From: Thermocatellispora tengchongensis
GTDB lineage: Bacteria; Actinomycetota; Actinomycetes; Streptosporangiales; Streptosporangiaceae
Direction: 5' to 3'
DNA: 64,000 nt
Assembly: GCF_014202315.1 (NCBI RefSeq)
Contig: NZ_JACHGN010000009.1
Coordinates: forward strand, 341,602-405,601
The notes below the pieces were generated by a model that was not told the DNA's origin, ran no database searches, and worked only from the letters and a program-made list of their open reading frames with translations. The position numbers and the translations under genes were made by a program. Positions 42,321 to 50,505 of the stretch are shown one piece after another. Positions within the stretch are counted from its first letter, which is position 1. Each line of letters starts with the position of its first letter.

Positions 42321-44168
42321 TCACCTCCTCCCCTCTTCTCGCGGACTCGGGGCCTCGTCCGCTCCGGTCAGCGACACCGTGGTGTCGGCCTGGGAGCGCA
42401 CGAGACGTTCGTAGGCCGGGCAGCGGGCGAGCAGCTCCTCGTGGGTGCCCACATCGACGACCCGGCCGCGTTCCAGGACCGCGATGGCGTCGGCCGCGCG
42501 CAGGGTGGCCGGCCGGTGCGCGATCACGAGGGTCGTGCGCCCGGCGCGGGCCCGGTCCAGCGCGGCCTGGACCTCGCGCTCCGACAGCACGTCGAGCTGG
42601 CTGGAGGACTCGTCCAGCACCAGCACCGGCGTGTCGCGCACCAGGGCGCGGGCGATGGCCACCCGCTGCCGCTCGCCGCCCGACAACCGCGCCCCCCGGT
42701 CGCCCACCACGGTGTCGAGCCCGTCGGGCAGCCGGTCCAGGAACGGGGTGACCAGGGCGGCGTCGCACGCGGCGGCGATCCGCTCCGGGGTGGCGCCGGG
42801 CGCGGCCAGCTCCAGGTTCGACCGGATCGTGTCGTGCAGCAGGAACACGTCCTGCGGCACGTGCCCGACCAGGCGGGTCAGCTCGGCGTGCGGCAGGTCG
42901 CGCACGTCGGCGCCGTTCAGCGTGATCCGGCCCCGCTGCGGGTCGAACCAGCGCAGCAGCAGGTGGCCCAGGGTGGACTTGCCCGCCCCGGTGTGCCCGG
43001 CGAGCGCCAGGGTGCGCCCGGCCGGGACGACGAGATCGATCTCCTCGACCGCCCAGCCCGCCGCGCCGGGGTAGCGGAAGGACACGCCGCGGAAGGCCAC
43101 CTCGACGGGCTCGGCGGGCGGGGGCGCGGTGCCGTCGTCGGGGACCGGCGCGGGCTCCTCCAGCAGGTCGAACACCCGGTCGGCGGCGGCCGAGGTGATG
43201 CCCCAGACCCGGGTCACGTTCAGCAGGGTGAGCACCGGGCCGAACGTCCCCGCGCCGAGCACGACGGCGGGGGCGAGCGCCGCGAGGTCGAGCCGGCCCG
43301 CCGAGGTCAGGGCCACGCCCAGGGCGAGCACGCTCAGCGTCCCGGCGCTCACCAGCAGCCCGGTCAGCGCGGTCTCCAGCCCGCCGCGCGCGGCCTGGGC
43401 GCGCTGCGCGGCGGCGAGGTCGCGGGTGGCCCGCGCGATCCGGTCGCGCCGGTCGGCGCCGCGGCCGAAGACCGCGATCTCGCGCAGCCCGTGGATCAGG
43501 TCCACGACCTCGACGTTCACCGCGGCCGTGCGCTCGCGCACCGCCCGGCCGTGCGCCGCCGCCCGGGTGCGCAGCCAGAACGGCACCGTGTACGCCGCCG
43601 CCAGCCAGGGCAGCAGGGCCAGCGCGAGCCAGCCGCTCCAGGAGGCGAGCACCGCCAGCGCGGCCGGCGGGACGATCGCCGCCACGGCGATGTAGATGGA
43701 CGTGTGCGCGTAGAAGATCTCCAGGCTCTCGCTGTCCTGCAACGCGGTCGAGACGAGGTCGCCGGCGCGGCGGCGCAGCAGCCCGCCGGGGGCGATCCGG
43801 TGGAACGCCCAGTAGATCCACTGCCGCACCCGGGCCAGGATGCGGAAGGACAGCTCGTGGGACAGCCACGCCTCCACCCAGGTGGCCACGGCCCGCACCA
43901 CGACCAGCGCCAGCAGCAGCCCGGTCAGCCGCCACAGATCGCCGGTGTCCGCCCCGCCCAGGGCGCGCACCACGACGTACGCGCCGAGGGTGTTGGCGGC
44001 GATGCCGCAGCCCTGGTTGAGCGCGCCCGCCAGCACCGACAGCCCGAACGTCGTGCGGTGCCCGGCCAGCACGGTCAGCATCCCGGGCAGGCCGCGCCGG
44101 GCGCCGTCGGGCAGCCGCCCGGCCCGCCAGCGCTCGGCCGTCGCCGTCTCGTGCTCCAGCACGGTCAC
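42321..44168 (-). CDS. ABC half-transporter (TMD-NBD), second of a pair
   Basis: A 615-residue protein with an N-terminal six-helix domain (~25-330; 'HRTTFGLSVLAGALNQGCGIAANTL...') and a C-terminal ATPase: Walker A GHTGAGKST, signature LSGGERQRVAIARAL, Walker B PVLVLDESSSQLD, H-loop VIAHRPATL. The layout fits type-IV half transporters; pairs of this kind export peptides, but the YbtP/YbtQ and IrtA/IrtB pairs of the same fold import siderophores. GTG start at 44168 overlaps the upstream ABC gene (GTGA). The precursor gene follows its stop by six bases. Confidence 0.9.
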   Translation of the reverse strand: MTVLEHETATAERWRAGRLPDGARRGLPGMLTVLAGHRTTFGLSVLAGALNQGCGIAANTLGAYVVVRALGGADTGDLWRLTGLLLALVVVRAVATWVEAWLSHELSFRILARVRQWIYWAFHRIAPGGLLRRRAGDLVSTALQDSESLEIFYAHTSIYIAVAAIVPPAALAVLASWSGWLALALLPWLAAAYTVPFWLRTRAAAHGRAVRERTAAVNVEVVDLIHGLREIAVFGRGADRRDRIARATRDLAAAQRAQAARGGLETALTGLLVSAGTLSVLALGVALTSAGRLDLAALAPAVVLGAGTFGPVLTLLNVTRVWGITSAAADRVFDLLEEPAPVPDDGTAPPPAEPVEVAFRGVSFRYPGAAGWAVEEIDLVVPAGRTLALAGHTGAGKSTLGHLLLRWFDPQRGRITLNGADVRDLPHAELTRLVGHVPQDVFLLHDTIRSNLELAAPGATPERIAAACDAALVTPFLDRLPDGLDTVVGDRGARLSGGERQRVAIARALVRDTPVLVLDESSSQLDVLSEREVQAALDRARAGRTTLVIAHRPATLRAADAIAVLERGRVVDVGTHEELLARCPAYERLVRSQADTTVSLTGADEAPSPREEGRR

Positions 44169-45958
44169 CGGGCCGCCCCCGTCCCTGTCCCCGCGTGCGC
44201 CCCCGCCTGCGTCCCTGTCCCCGCCTGCGCCCCTGTCCCCGCGTATGCTCCGGCCAGCTCGGCCCACGCGCCGCCCGCGGCGAACAGCTCCGCGGGCGCC
44301 CCCTGCTCGGCGACCCGCCCGGCTTCGAGCACCGCGATCCGGTCGGCGCCCAGCACCGTGGACAGCCGGTGCGCGATCACCAGCGTGGTGCGCTCGGCGC
44401 TGATCTCGGCCAGGGCCTCGCGCAGGTCGCGCTCGGTCTGGCCGTCCACGCTCGACGTGGCCTCGTCCAGCACCAGGATCGGCGCGTCCTTCAGCAGCGC
44501 GCGGGCGATGGCCAGGCGCTGCCGCTCGCCGCCCGACAGGGTGGCGCCGCGCTCGCCGATCACGGTGTCGTAGCCGTCGGGCAGCGCCGCGATCACGTCG
44601 TGGATCCGGGCGCGCCGGGCGGCCTCCTGCAGCCGGGCCGTGCTCGCGCCGGGCGCGGCGATGCGCAGGTTGTCGGCCACGGTGCCGTAGAAGAGGTGCA
44701 CGTCCTGGCTGACCAGCGCGGTCATGGCGCGTACGCGCTCGATCGGCGCCTCGCGTAGGTCGACGCCGTCGATCAGCACCCGCCCCTCGCCGGGGTCGAA
44801 GAACCGCAGCAGCAGCGCGACCAGGGTGGACTTGCCCGCGCCCGAGCGGCCGACCACGGCCAGCGTCGTGCCCGGGGCGATCCGTAAGTCCACCCCGTCG
44901 AGCGCGGGGCCCGTGGCGCCGGGGTAGGCGAAGGTCACGCCCTCGAAGCGGACCTCGGGCGGGCCGGACGGCGCGAGGCGTACGGGCGTGGCGGGCTCGC
45001 GCACCTGGGGCTCGGCGTCGAGCAGGGAGAACAGGCCCCCGGCGGCGGCCAGGCCGTAGAAGCCCTCGTGCCAGTAGTTCTGCAGCTCAAGCAGCGGCCG
45101 GAAGCACTCGGCGGCCAGGAACAGCACCGTGAACAGCGCAGCGGCGTCGAGGTGGCCCTCGGCCAGCCTGAGCGCGGCGACGGCGACCGACAGCGCCGTG
45201 CCCGCGGTCATCACGAACGCGGTGACGCAGTAGACCCCGGTGGAGGCCGCGAGGTTGCCCATGGTGGCGCGGTACAGCCGCTCGGCGTCGGCGCGCAGCC
45301 GCATGCCGTAGCGCTCGCCGGCGCCGAGGGTCTTCAGCGTGGTCATCCCGCTCAGCGCGTCGAGGATGCGCGCGGCGAACCGCTCGTACGCCTCCCAGTG
45401 GGCGGTGGCCCGGTCGCCGAGCAGCCGCCGCCACATCGGGCGCGAGAGCGGCACCAGCGCCACGCACGCGCCGACGGTCGCGCCCACCACCGGGTCGAGC
45501 CAGAACAGCGCGGCCACGATGGCGACCGGGCCGGCCAGGCTGACGGCCACCTGCGGCAGGTAGAACCCGACGTACGCCTGGATCGCCTCCACGCCGTCGC
45601 CGATCGTGGCCTGGGCCCGGCCGGCGGGACGGGTCAGCGTGTATCCGGGGCCGAGCTCCAGCAGACGGCCGGTGAGCCGGTCGCGCAGCCGCTCCTTGAC
45701 CGCGTGCGCGGTCCAGGTGGCGGCGAGGTCGCGGGCCCACAGCAGCGCCGTGCGGGCCAGGACCAGCGCCGCGACGGCCGCGACGGGGGCCATCAGCTCG
45801 GGCAGGGGCCGCCCGGCGAAGGCCCGCCGCAGCGCCTCGGCGGTGGCGAAGCCCTGGCCCACGGCGCAGGCCGTGCCGCCCAGGGCGAGCAGCACGGTGG
45901 ACAGGACCGGCACGGGCGTCTCACGCACCAGGCCGACAAGGCGCCGGCGGAGCAGCAT
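44165..45958 (-). CDS. ABC half-transporter (TMD-NBD), first of a pair, CydD/YbtP-like
   Basis: A 597-residue protein. The membrane domain includes GDGVEAIQAYVGFYLPQVAV, a segment style shared with CydD and with the siderophore importers YbtP/IrtA. The ATPase has Walker A GRSGAGKST, Q-loop LVSQDVHLFYG, signature LSGGERQRLAIARAL, Walker B ILVLDEATSSVD and H-loop VIAHRLSTV. First gene of the twelve-gene operon; I use ATG 45958 with GAGG five bases upstream rather than GTG 45964. The C-terminus is an Ala/Gly/Thr repeat (AGTGAQAGTGTQAGAHAGTG) made by short DNA repeats just before the next gene's GTGA start. It should form a heterodimer with 42321-44168. Confidence 0.9.
   Translation of the reverse strand: MLLRRRLVGLVRETPVPVLSTVLLALGGTACAVGQGFATAEALRRAFAGRPLPELMAPVAAVAALVLARTALLWARDLAATWTAHAVKERLRDRLTGRLLELGPGYTLTRPAGRAQATIGDGVEAIQAYVGFYLPQVAVSLAGPVAIVAALFWLDPVVGATVGACVALVPLSRPMWRRLLGDRATAHWEAYERFAARILDALSGMTTLKTLGAGERYGMRLRADAERLYRATMGNLAASTGVYCVTAFVMTAGTALSVAVAALRLAEGHLDAAALFTVLFLAAECFRPLLELQNYWHEGFYGLAAAGGLFSLLDAEPQVREPATPVRLAPSGPPEVRFEGVTFAYPGATGPALDGVDLRIAPGTTLAVVGRSGAGKSTLVALLLRFFDPGEGRVLIDGVDLREAPIERVRAMTALVSQDVHLFYGTVADNLRIAAPGASTARLQEAARRARIHDVIAALPDGYDTVIGERGATLSGGERQRLAIARALLKDAPILVLDEATSSVDGQTERDLREALAEISAERTTLVIAHRLSTVLGADRIAVLEAGRVAEQGAPAELFAAGGAWAELAGAYAGTGAQAGTGTQAGAHAGTGTGAAR
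44181..44242 (-). repeat. 18-nt-type repeat at the ABC/ABC junction
   Basis: The plus-strand motif GTCCCTGTCCCCGC (44181-44194) recurs at 44211-44224, and with one change (GCCCCTGTCCCCGC) at 44229-44242. It encodes the AGTG repeats at the end of the first transporter and ends 13 bp before the GTGA start of the second. It is a further example of a repeat at a coupled junction. Confidence 0.8.
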
Positions 45959-45996
45959 CGTCACCTCACCCGGTTTGTCGGCGATGTCCTCAAGAA

Positions 45997-46025
45997 GTAG
46001 TAATGAAAATGAAAACCAAAGTCAA
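45997..46025 (-). promoter_or_regulatory. Promoter of the RiPP operon with an AT-rich operator in its spacer
   Basis: On the minus strand TTGACT (46025-46020) and TACTAC (46002-45997) are 17 bp apart, an acceptable -35/-10 pair. The 17-bp spacer (46019-46003) is AT-rich and reads, on the plus strand, ATGAAAATGAAAACCAA; its left half matches the ATGAAAAT half of Zur-type boxes. A repressor bound here would block RNA polymerase. Transcription would start ~30 bp before the ABC start at 45958. Confidence 0.5.
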
Positions 46026-46049
46026 CCCTTGTATTACGACGCTTCGACC

Positions 46050-46066
46050 ATGAAAATCGTTGCCAT
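46050..46066. promoter_or_regulatory. Zur-like box upstream of the MFS gene
   Basis: ATGAAAATCGTTGCCAT is an imperfect inverted repeat (ATG/CAT ends, AA/TT inside). It agrees at 14 of 17 places with ATGAAAATCATTTTCAT, the form I recall for actinobacterial Zur boxes; that consensus is from memory and not checked. ATGAAAAT also occurs at 46003-46010, 47 bp away, inside the operon promoter. It lies 20 bp before the preferred MFS start at 46086. AT-rich DNA is otherwise rare here. Confidence 0.45.
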
Positions 46067-46085
46067 CCGTTCGAGGGGGCCGCCG

Positions 46086-47324
46086 GTGGAACCTGCGCGC
46101 ACGCTGCGCGAGCTGCTCGTCCGCAACCGCGACCTGCGCCTGCTGTGGCTGGGCAACCTGATCAGCGTCTGCGGGGGCTGGTTCTCCTCGGTCGCGGTGT
46201 TCGCCATGGTCTACGCGCACAGCGGCGCCGGGCTGGCGGCCGGGCTGACCCTCGCGGTGCGCTACCTGCCCGGCGTGCTGGCCGGGCTCTGGGGCGGCGT
46301 GCTCGCCGACCGGGCCGACCGCCGCGCCGTGATGCTGGCCGCCGACGTGGTCATGGCGGCGCTCGCGGCGGCGTTCCTGCTCGCCGACGATCCCGGGCGG
46401 CTGTGGCTGGTCTACCCGCTGACCTTCGCCTCCGCCGCCGCCGGGTTCGTCTTCCAGTCCGCGCGCAACGCGTGGATGCCCAGCCTGGCCCGGCCCGAGG
46501 AGTACCCGCTGTACTCCGCGGCCGTACAGGTCAACGGGCTGGTGTTCCAGGCGCTGGGCGGCGCCGCCGGGGGTGTGGTGGTCACCGTCGTGGGCTGGCG
46601 CTGGGCCTTCGTGGTCAACGCCGTCTCGTTCCTCGCCTCCGCCTGGCTCACCTGGCGGGTCCGGGCGGGCGACCGGTTCGCGGGCTCCTCGCGGCAGGGG
46701 TGGTGGCGTTCGCTGCGCGAGGGGATCGCCATCGCCGCCCGCACCCGGGTGCTCGCGGCCCTGCTGCTGCTTGAGGCGATCTTCTGCCTGGGCCTGGGCG
46801 GCACGATCACCGCGATGACCTACCTGGCGCTGCGGGTGCACGACCTCGGCGAGGGCGGCACCGGGTGGTTCTACGCGGTTCAGGGCGTCGTCGGCGTCGC
46901 CACCCTGATCCCCGCCGCCGCGCGCATCCGCGCCATGGGGCCGCGCGGGCGCCGCCTCGTCATCGGCCTGTCCTGCCTGGCCGAGGGCGTGCTCACCATG
47001 CTGCTCGGCCTGCCCGCCGGCGTGGCCGGGGCGCTGGCGCTGTGGGGCCTGGTCTCCGCCGCCGAGGTCGTGTACGGCCCGGCCGCCATGACCACCCTGC
47101 TCGGCGCGTCCGGCAACGAGACCCGCGGGCGGATCACGTCCCTGTGGAGCGCCACCGCGACCCTGAGCCTGGGCGTCTCCGCCGCCGCCACCGGCGCGCT
47201 GCTCGACCGCGCCGGGGTCGCCCCGACGTTCGCGGTCCTCGGCCTGCTCATGGCCGCCGGCGGCGTCGTCTGGCTGGTGGCCGTCAGGCCCTCGGCGGCG
47301 CAACCGGCCATGTCATCCACGTGA
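46086..47324 (+). CDS. EntS-like MFS exporter
   Basis: A 412-residue 12-helix MFS protein of the MFS_3 / enterobactin-exporter type: NRDLRLLWLGNLISVCGGW, then the loop LWGGVLADRADRRAVML, and 'SARNAWMPSLARPEE' with 'SAAVQVNGLVFQALGGAAGG', a region typical of EntS/YbtX-like exporters. It is divergent from the RiPP operon and shares its promoter region, so export of the finished product is the natural guess. I prefer GTG 46086 (GAGGGGG five bases upstream) to ATG 46050, which falls in the putative operator. Confidence 0.88.
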   Translation: MEPARTLRELLVRNRDLRLLWLGNLISVCGGWFSSVAVFAMVYAHSGAGLAAGLTLAVRYLPGVLAGLWGGVLADRADRRAVMLAADVVMAALAAAFLLADDPGRLWLVYPLTFASAAAGFVFQSARNAWMPSLARPEEYPLYSAAVQVNGLVFQALGGAAGGVVVTVVGWRWAFVVNAVSFLASAWLTWRVRAGDRFAGSSRQGWWRSLREGIAIAARTRVLAALLLLEAIFCLGLGGTITAMTYLALRVHDLGEGGTGWFYAVQGVVGVATLIPAAARIRAMGPRGRRLVIGLSCLAEGVLTMLLGLPAGVAGALALWGLVSAAEVVYGPAAMTTLLGASGNETRGRITSLWSATATLSLGVSAAATGALLDRAGVAPTFAVLGLLMAAGGVVWLVAVRPSAAQPAMSST

Positions 47325-47406
47325 TGGATGGCCCTTATCCGAGGAATCGATTTCCCAGATCCTCCGTGATGCCTCAAGGTAAAGGGCACACCCCGGAGGA
47401 AACCTC

Positions 47407-48402
47407 GTGGAAACACAATCACCCCTGGCCGGGCCGTACGCGCTCGGCACCTTCTCCCACTCGGGCGGCCCCGCCTTTCCCGGCCTGATCAGCGGCGATC
47501 TCGTCCTGGACCTGCGCACCGTGCCCGCGCTCGGCGGGCCGGAGCTGACCACGCGCACGCTGCTCGAATCCTGGGACAGCGCGCTGCCGCGCCTGGACGA
47601 GGCCGCGGCCGGCGACCGGCGCGACTGGCTGCCGCTGGCGTCGCTGCGGGTGCACGCCCCGGTCGAGCCCCGGCAGATCTTCCAGTCGGGCGCCAACTAC
47701 CGCACCCACGTCATCGACCTGGCCGTGGCGCACGAGCCCGAGGGCGGGCGCCCGGCCGAGCAGGTGCGGGCCGAGGTCGCGGCGATGATGGACCGCCGCG
47801 CCGCCGAGGACCAGCCGTACGTGTTCCTCGGGCTGCCGTCCTCGATCACCGGCCCGTACGACGACGTGGTCATCCCCTCCTGGTGCGCCAAGCCGGACTG
47901 GGAGCTGGAGCTGGCCGCGGTGATCGGCCGCCCGGCGTACCGGGTCGGCCCGGACCAGGCCCTGGCCCACGTCGCGGCGTACACCATCGCCAACGACGTC
48001 ACCGCCCGCGAGGTGGTCTTCCGCCGCGACATGCCCGAGATCGGCACCGACTGGCTGCGCGCCAAGAACGCCCCGACCTTCACCCCGCTCGGCCCGTACC
48101 TGGTGCCGGCCGCGTTCGCGGGCGACCCGGGTGATCTCCAGGTGACGCTGCGGCTGAACGGGCAGGTCATGCAGGACGAGTCCACCAAGGACATGATCTT
48201 CGGCGTCGCGCGGCTGGTGTCCTACGTCTCCCAGACCGTGCGGCTGCTGCCCGGTGACCTGGTGCTGACCGGCAGCCCGGCCGGCAACGGCATGCACTGG
48301 GGCCGGCTGCTGCGGCCGGGCGACGTGATGGAGGGCTCCATCACCGGCCTGGGCGTCCAGCGCAACCGGTGCGTGGCCGAGCCCGCGGCCGGGGAGGCGT
48401 GA
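47407..48402 (+). CDS. Fumarylacetoacetate hydrolase (FAH) family protein, first copy
   Basis: A 331-residue protein. The FAH metal/catalytic region is visible: IFQSGANYRTHVIDLA, WELELAAVIGRPAY, YTIANDVTAREVVFR and LTGSPAGNGMHWGRLL. FAH enzymes hydrolyse, isomerise or decarboxylate 2-oxo acids with a metal. Start GTG 47407 behind GGAGG. It heads a six-gene rightward operon whose members overlap (TGATG here with the cyclase), so it probably acts on a ring-cleavage product. A second FAH gene ends the same operon. Confidence 0.9.
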   Translation: METQSPLAGPYALGTFSHSGGPAFPGLISGDLVLDLRTVPALGGPELTTRTLLESWDSALPRLDEAAAGDRRDWLPLASLRVHAPVEPRQIFQSGANYRTHVIDLAVAHEPEGGRPAEQVRAEVAAMMDRRAAEDQPYVFLGLPSSITGPYDDVVIPSWCAKPDWELELAAVIGRPAYRVGPDQALAHVAAYTIANDVTAREVVFRRDMPEIGTDWLRAKNAPTFTPLGPYLVPAAFAGDPGDLQVTLRLNGQVMQDESTKDMIFGVARLVSYVSQTVRLLPGDLVLTGSPAGNGMHWGRLLRPGDVMEGSITGLGVQRNRCVAEPAAGEA

Positions 48403-49358
48403 TGCTCGACCGCACCGACCCCGAGGGCGCCATCGCCGAGGCCGCCGCCCGCTGCTCCAACTGGGGCCGCTGGGGCCCGGACGACGTGCTGGGCACGGTC
48501 AACTTCATCGACGAGGCCAAGCGGCGCGAGGGCGCGGCGCTGGTCCGGCAGGGCGTGACGTTCTCCCTCTCGCAGCGCTTCGACGCCGACGGCCCTCAGC
48601 GGGGCTGGCGGCGGCGCACCAATCCGGTGCACACGATGCTGGACACCGGCCTGGACGCCGTCCACGGCGACCAGGGGTTCCCGCACGGGATCGGCGGCGC
48701 GGACGACGTGATCGCCATGCCGCTGCAGTGCTCCACCCAGTGGGACGGCCTGGGCCACATCTTCGACCACGGCCGGGCCTGGAACGGCCGCCCCGCCGAC
48801 AAGGTGGTCACCAGCGAGGGCGACCGGGTGACCGGCATCGAGCACCTGGCCGCCCCGGTCGCCGGCCGCGGGGTGCTGCTGGACGTGGGCCTGGTGATCG
48901 GCGGCGGCGAGCTGCCCGACGGCTTCGCCATCACCGAGGAGCACCTGAACGCGACCGCCGAGGCGCACGGCGTACGGGTGGGGCGCGGCGACATCGTGTG
49001 CGTGCGCACCGGCCACCTGACGCGGGCCCGGCGCGAGGGCTGGGGCGAGTACGCGGGGGGACCCGCCCCCGGCCTGTCGTTCACCACCGCCGGCTGGCTG
49101 CACCGTACCGAGATCGCCGCCATCGCCACCGACACCTGGGGCTTCGAGGTGCGCCCCAACGAGTTCGACCGGGCCTTCCAGCCCCTGCACCAGGTCGCCA
49201 TCCCGCACATCGGCCTGCTCATCGGCGAGATGTGGGACCTGGACGCCCTGGCCGCGCACTGCGCCGGCGACGGCGTGTACGAGTTCTTCCTCGCCGCCGC
49301 GCCGCTGCCGGTCACCGGCGCGGTCGGCTCCCCTGTCAATCCCCTCGCGATCAAATGA
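48402..49358 (+). CDS. Cyclase-family protein (large type)
   Basis: A 318-residue protein of the putative cyclase superfamily. It starts LDRTDPEGAIAEAAARCSNWGRWG and has the metal region MPLQCSTQWDGLGHIFDHG, the long-form variant of HxGTHxDxxxH, and the later VAIPHIGLLIGEMWDLDALA. It should hydrolyse an amide, lactone or similar bond. ATG 48402 shares its A with the FAH stop. It is only distantly like the short cyclase at 22093-22866. Confidence 0.88.
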   Translation: MLDRTDPEGAIAEAAARCSNWGRWGPDDVLGTVNFIDEAKRREGAALVRQGVTFSLSQRFDADGPQRGWRRRTNPVHTMLDTGLDAVHGDQGFPHGIGGADDVIAMPLQCSTQWDGLGHIFDHGRAWNGRPADKVVTSEGDRVTGIEHLAAPVAGRGVLLDVGLVIGGGELPDGFAITEEHLNATAEAHGVRVGRGDIVCVRTGHLTRARREGWGEYAGGPAPGLSFTTAGWLHRTEIAAIATDTWGFEVRPNEFDRAFQPLHQVAIPHIGLLIGEMWDLDALAAHCAGDGVYEFFLAAAPLPVTGAVGSPVNPLAIK

Positions 49359-49377
49359 GACATCGAGTGAGGCACGC

Positions 49378-50505
49378 ATGCCTGCTGTTGGGAACGTCCT
49401 CGTCGTCGGCTGCGGCACCGCCGGGTCGGCCCTGGCGATCCTGCTCGCCCGCGGCGGCGTCGCGGTGGACATCGCCGAGATCAAGCCGGAGCTGACCACG
49501 CTCGGCTCCGGCATCACCCTCCAGGGCAACGCGCTGCGGGTGCTGCGCGACCTGGGCGTGTGGGAGAAGGTGAGCGCCTCGGGCTTCGCCTTCGACTCCC
49601 TGGGGCTGCGCGCCCCCGACGGCAGCCTGCTCGCCGAGATCCCCGACGCCCGTACCGGCGGCCCCGACCTGCCGGCCACCGTGGGCATGAACCGCCCCGA
49701 GCTGGCCGCGATCCTCGCCGACGAGGTGCGCGCGGCCGGTGCGCGGATCATGCTCGGGACCACCGTGAACGCGCTGGAGGACGCCGGCGACGCGGTGCGG
49801 GCGCACCTGTCCGACGGCACCGCCGCCGCGTACGACCTGGTGGTGGGCGCCGACGGCATCCGGTCCAAGGTGCGCGGGCTGCTGGGCATCGAGGTCGCCC
49901 CCGAGCCGACCGGCATGGGCATCTGGCGCATCCACACCCGCCGCCCCAAGCAGGTCGAGCGCACCGACCTCATCTACGGCGGCCCGTGCTACATCGCGGG
50001 CTACTGCCCGACCGGCCCGGACACGATGTACGCCTACCTGGTGGAGAAGGCCCGGCCCCGCGCCTCGGTGGCCGAGGCCGACAAGCCCGCGCACATGCGC
50101 GCCCTGGCCGAGGGCTACGGCGGCGCCTGGGACGAGATCAGGCAGGACATCACCGACCCGGACCGGATCAACTACACCTGGTTCGAGTCGCTGCTCGTGG
50201 ACCGCCCCTGGAACCGCGGGCGCACCGTGCTGATCGGCGACGCCGCGCACGCCTGCCCGCCCACCCTGGCCCAGGGCGCCGCCCAGTGCCTGGAGGACGC
50301 CGCCGTGCTGGCCGAGCTGCTGCTGGCCGCGGACGAGCTGGACACCCGCCTGTTCGAGGAGTTCATGGACCGCCGCCACGCCCGCGTCAAGGCCGTGGTC
50401 GAGGCGTCGCTGCAGCTCGCGGACTGGCAGCTCAACCCGGTGCCCGACGCCGACGTGCCCGGCCTGATGGGCCGCGTCACCGCGATGGTGGCGAAGCGGC
50501 CGTGA
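49378..50505 (+). CDS. FAD-dependent aromatic monooxygenase
   Basis: A 375-residue flavoprotein hydroxylase. The FAD motif is VLVVGCGTAGSALAILLARG, the DG motif VVGADGIRSKVRG, and the GD motif VLIGDAAHACPPTLAQGAAQ: the class-A PHBH fold. It should put a hydroxyl on an aromatic acid with NAD(P)H and O2 before ring cleavage by the dioxygenase three genes on. ATG 49378 is 19 bp after the cyclase; its stop overlaps the next start (GTGA). Confidence 0.92.
   Translation: MPAVGNVLVVGCGTAGSALAILLARGGVAVDIAEIKPELTTLGSGITLQGNALRVLRDLGVWEKVSASGFAFDSLGLRAPDGSLLAEIPDARTGGPDLPATVGMNRPELAAILADEVRAAGARIMLGTTVNALEDAGDAVRAHLSDGTAAAYDLVVGADGIRSKVRGLLGIEVAPEPTGMGIWRIHTRRPKQVERTDLIYGGPCYIAGYCPTGPDTMYAYLVEKARPRASVAEADKPAHMRALAEGYGGAWDEIRQDITDPDRINYTWFESLLVDRPWNRGRTVLIGDAAHACPPTLAQGAAQCLEDAAVLAELLLAADELDTRLFEEFMDRRHARVKAVVEASLQLADWQLNPVPDADVPGLMGRVTAMVAKRP

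Noticed and set aside
44165-45958. CydDC cytochrome bd assembly transporter
   Set aside because: Despite some likeness to CydD, no cydAB genes are nearby and the genes are coupled to a RiPP precursor and YcaO genes.
46001-46066. Iron box (IdeR/DmdR type) in the RiPP promoter
   Set aside because: The expected TTAGGTTAGGCTAACCTAA-like pattern is absent; the ATGAAAAT halves fit a zinc-type box better.
46050-46085. Start of the MFS exporter at ATG 46050
   Set aside because: It lacks a Shine-Dalgarno site and lies in the putative operator; GTG 46086 has GAGGGGG at the right distance and gives the normal N-terminus.
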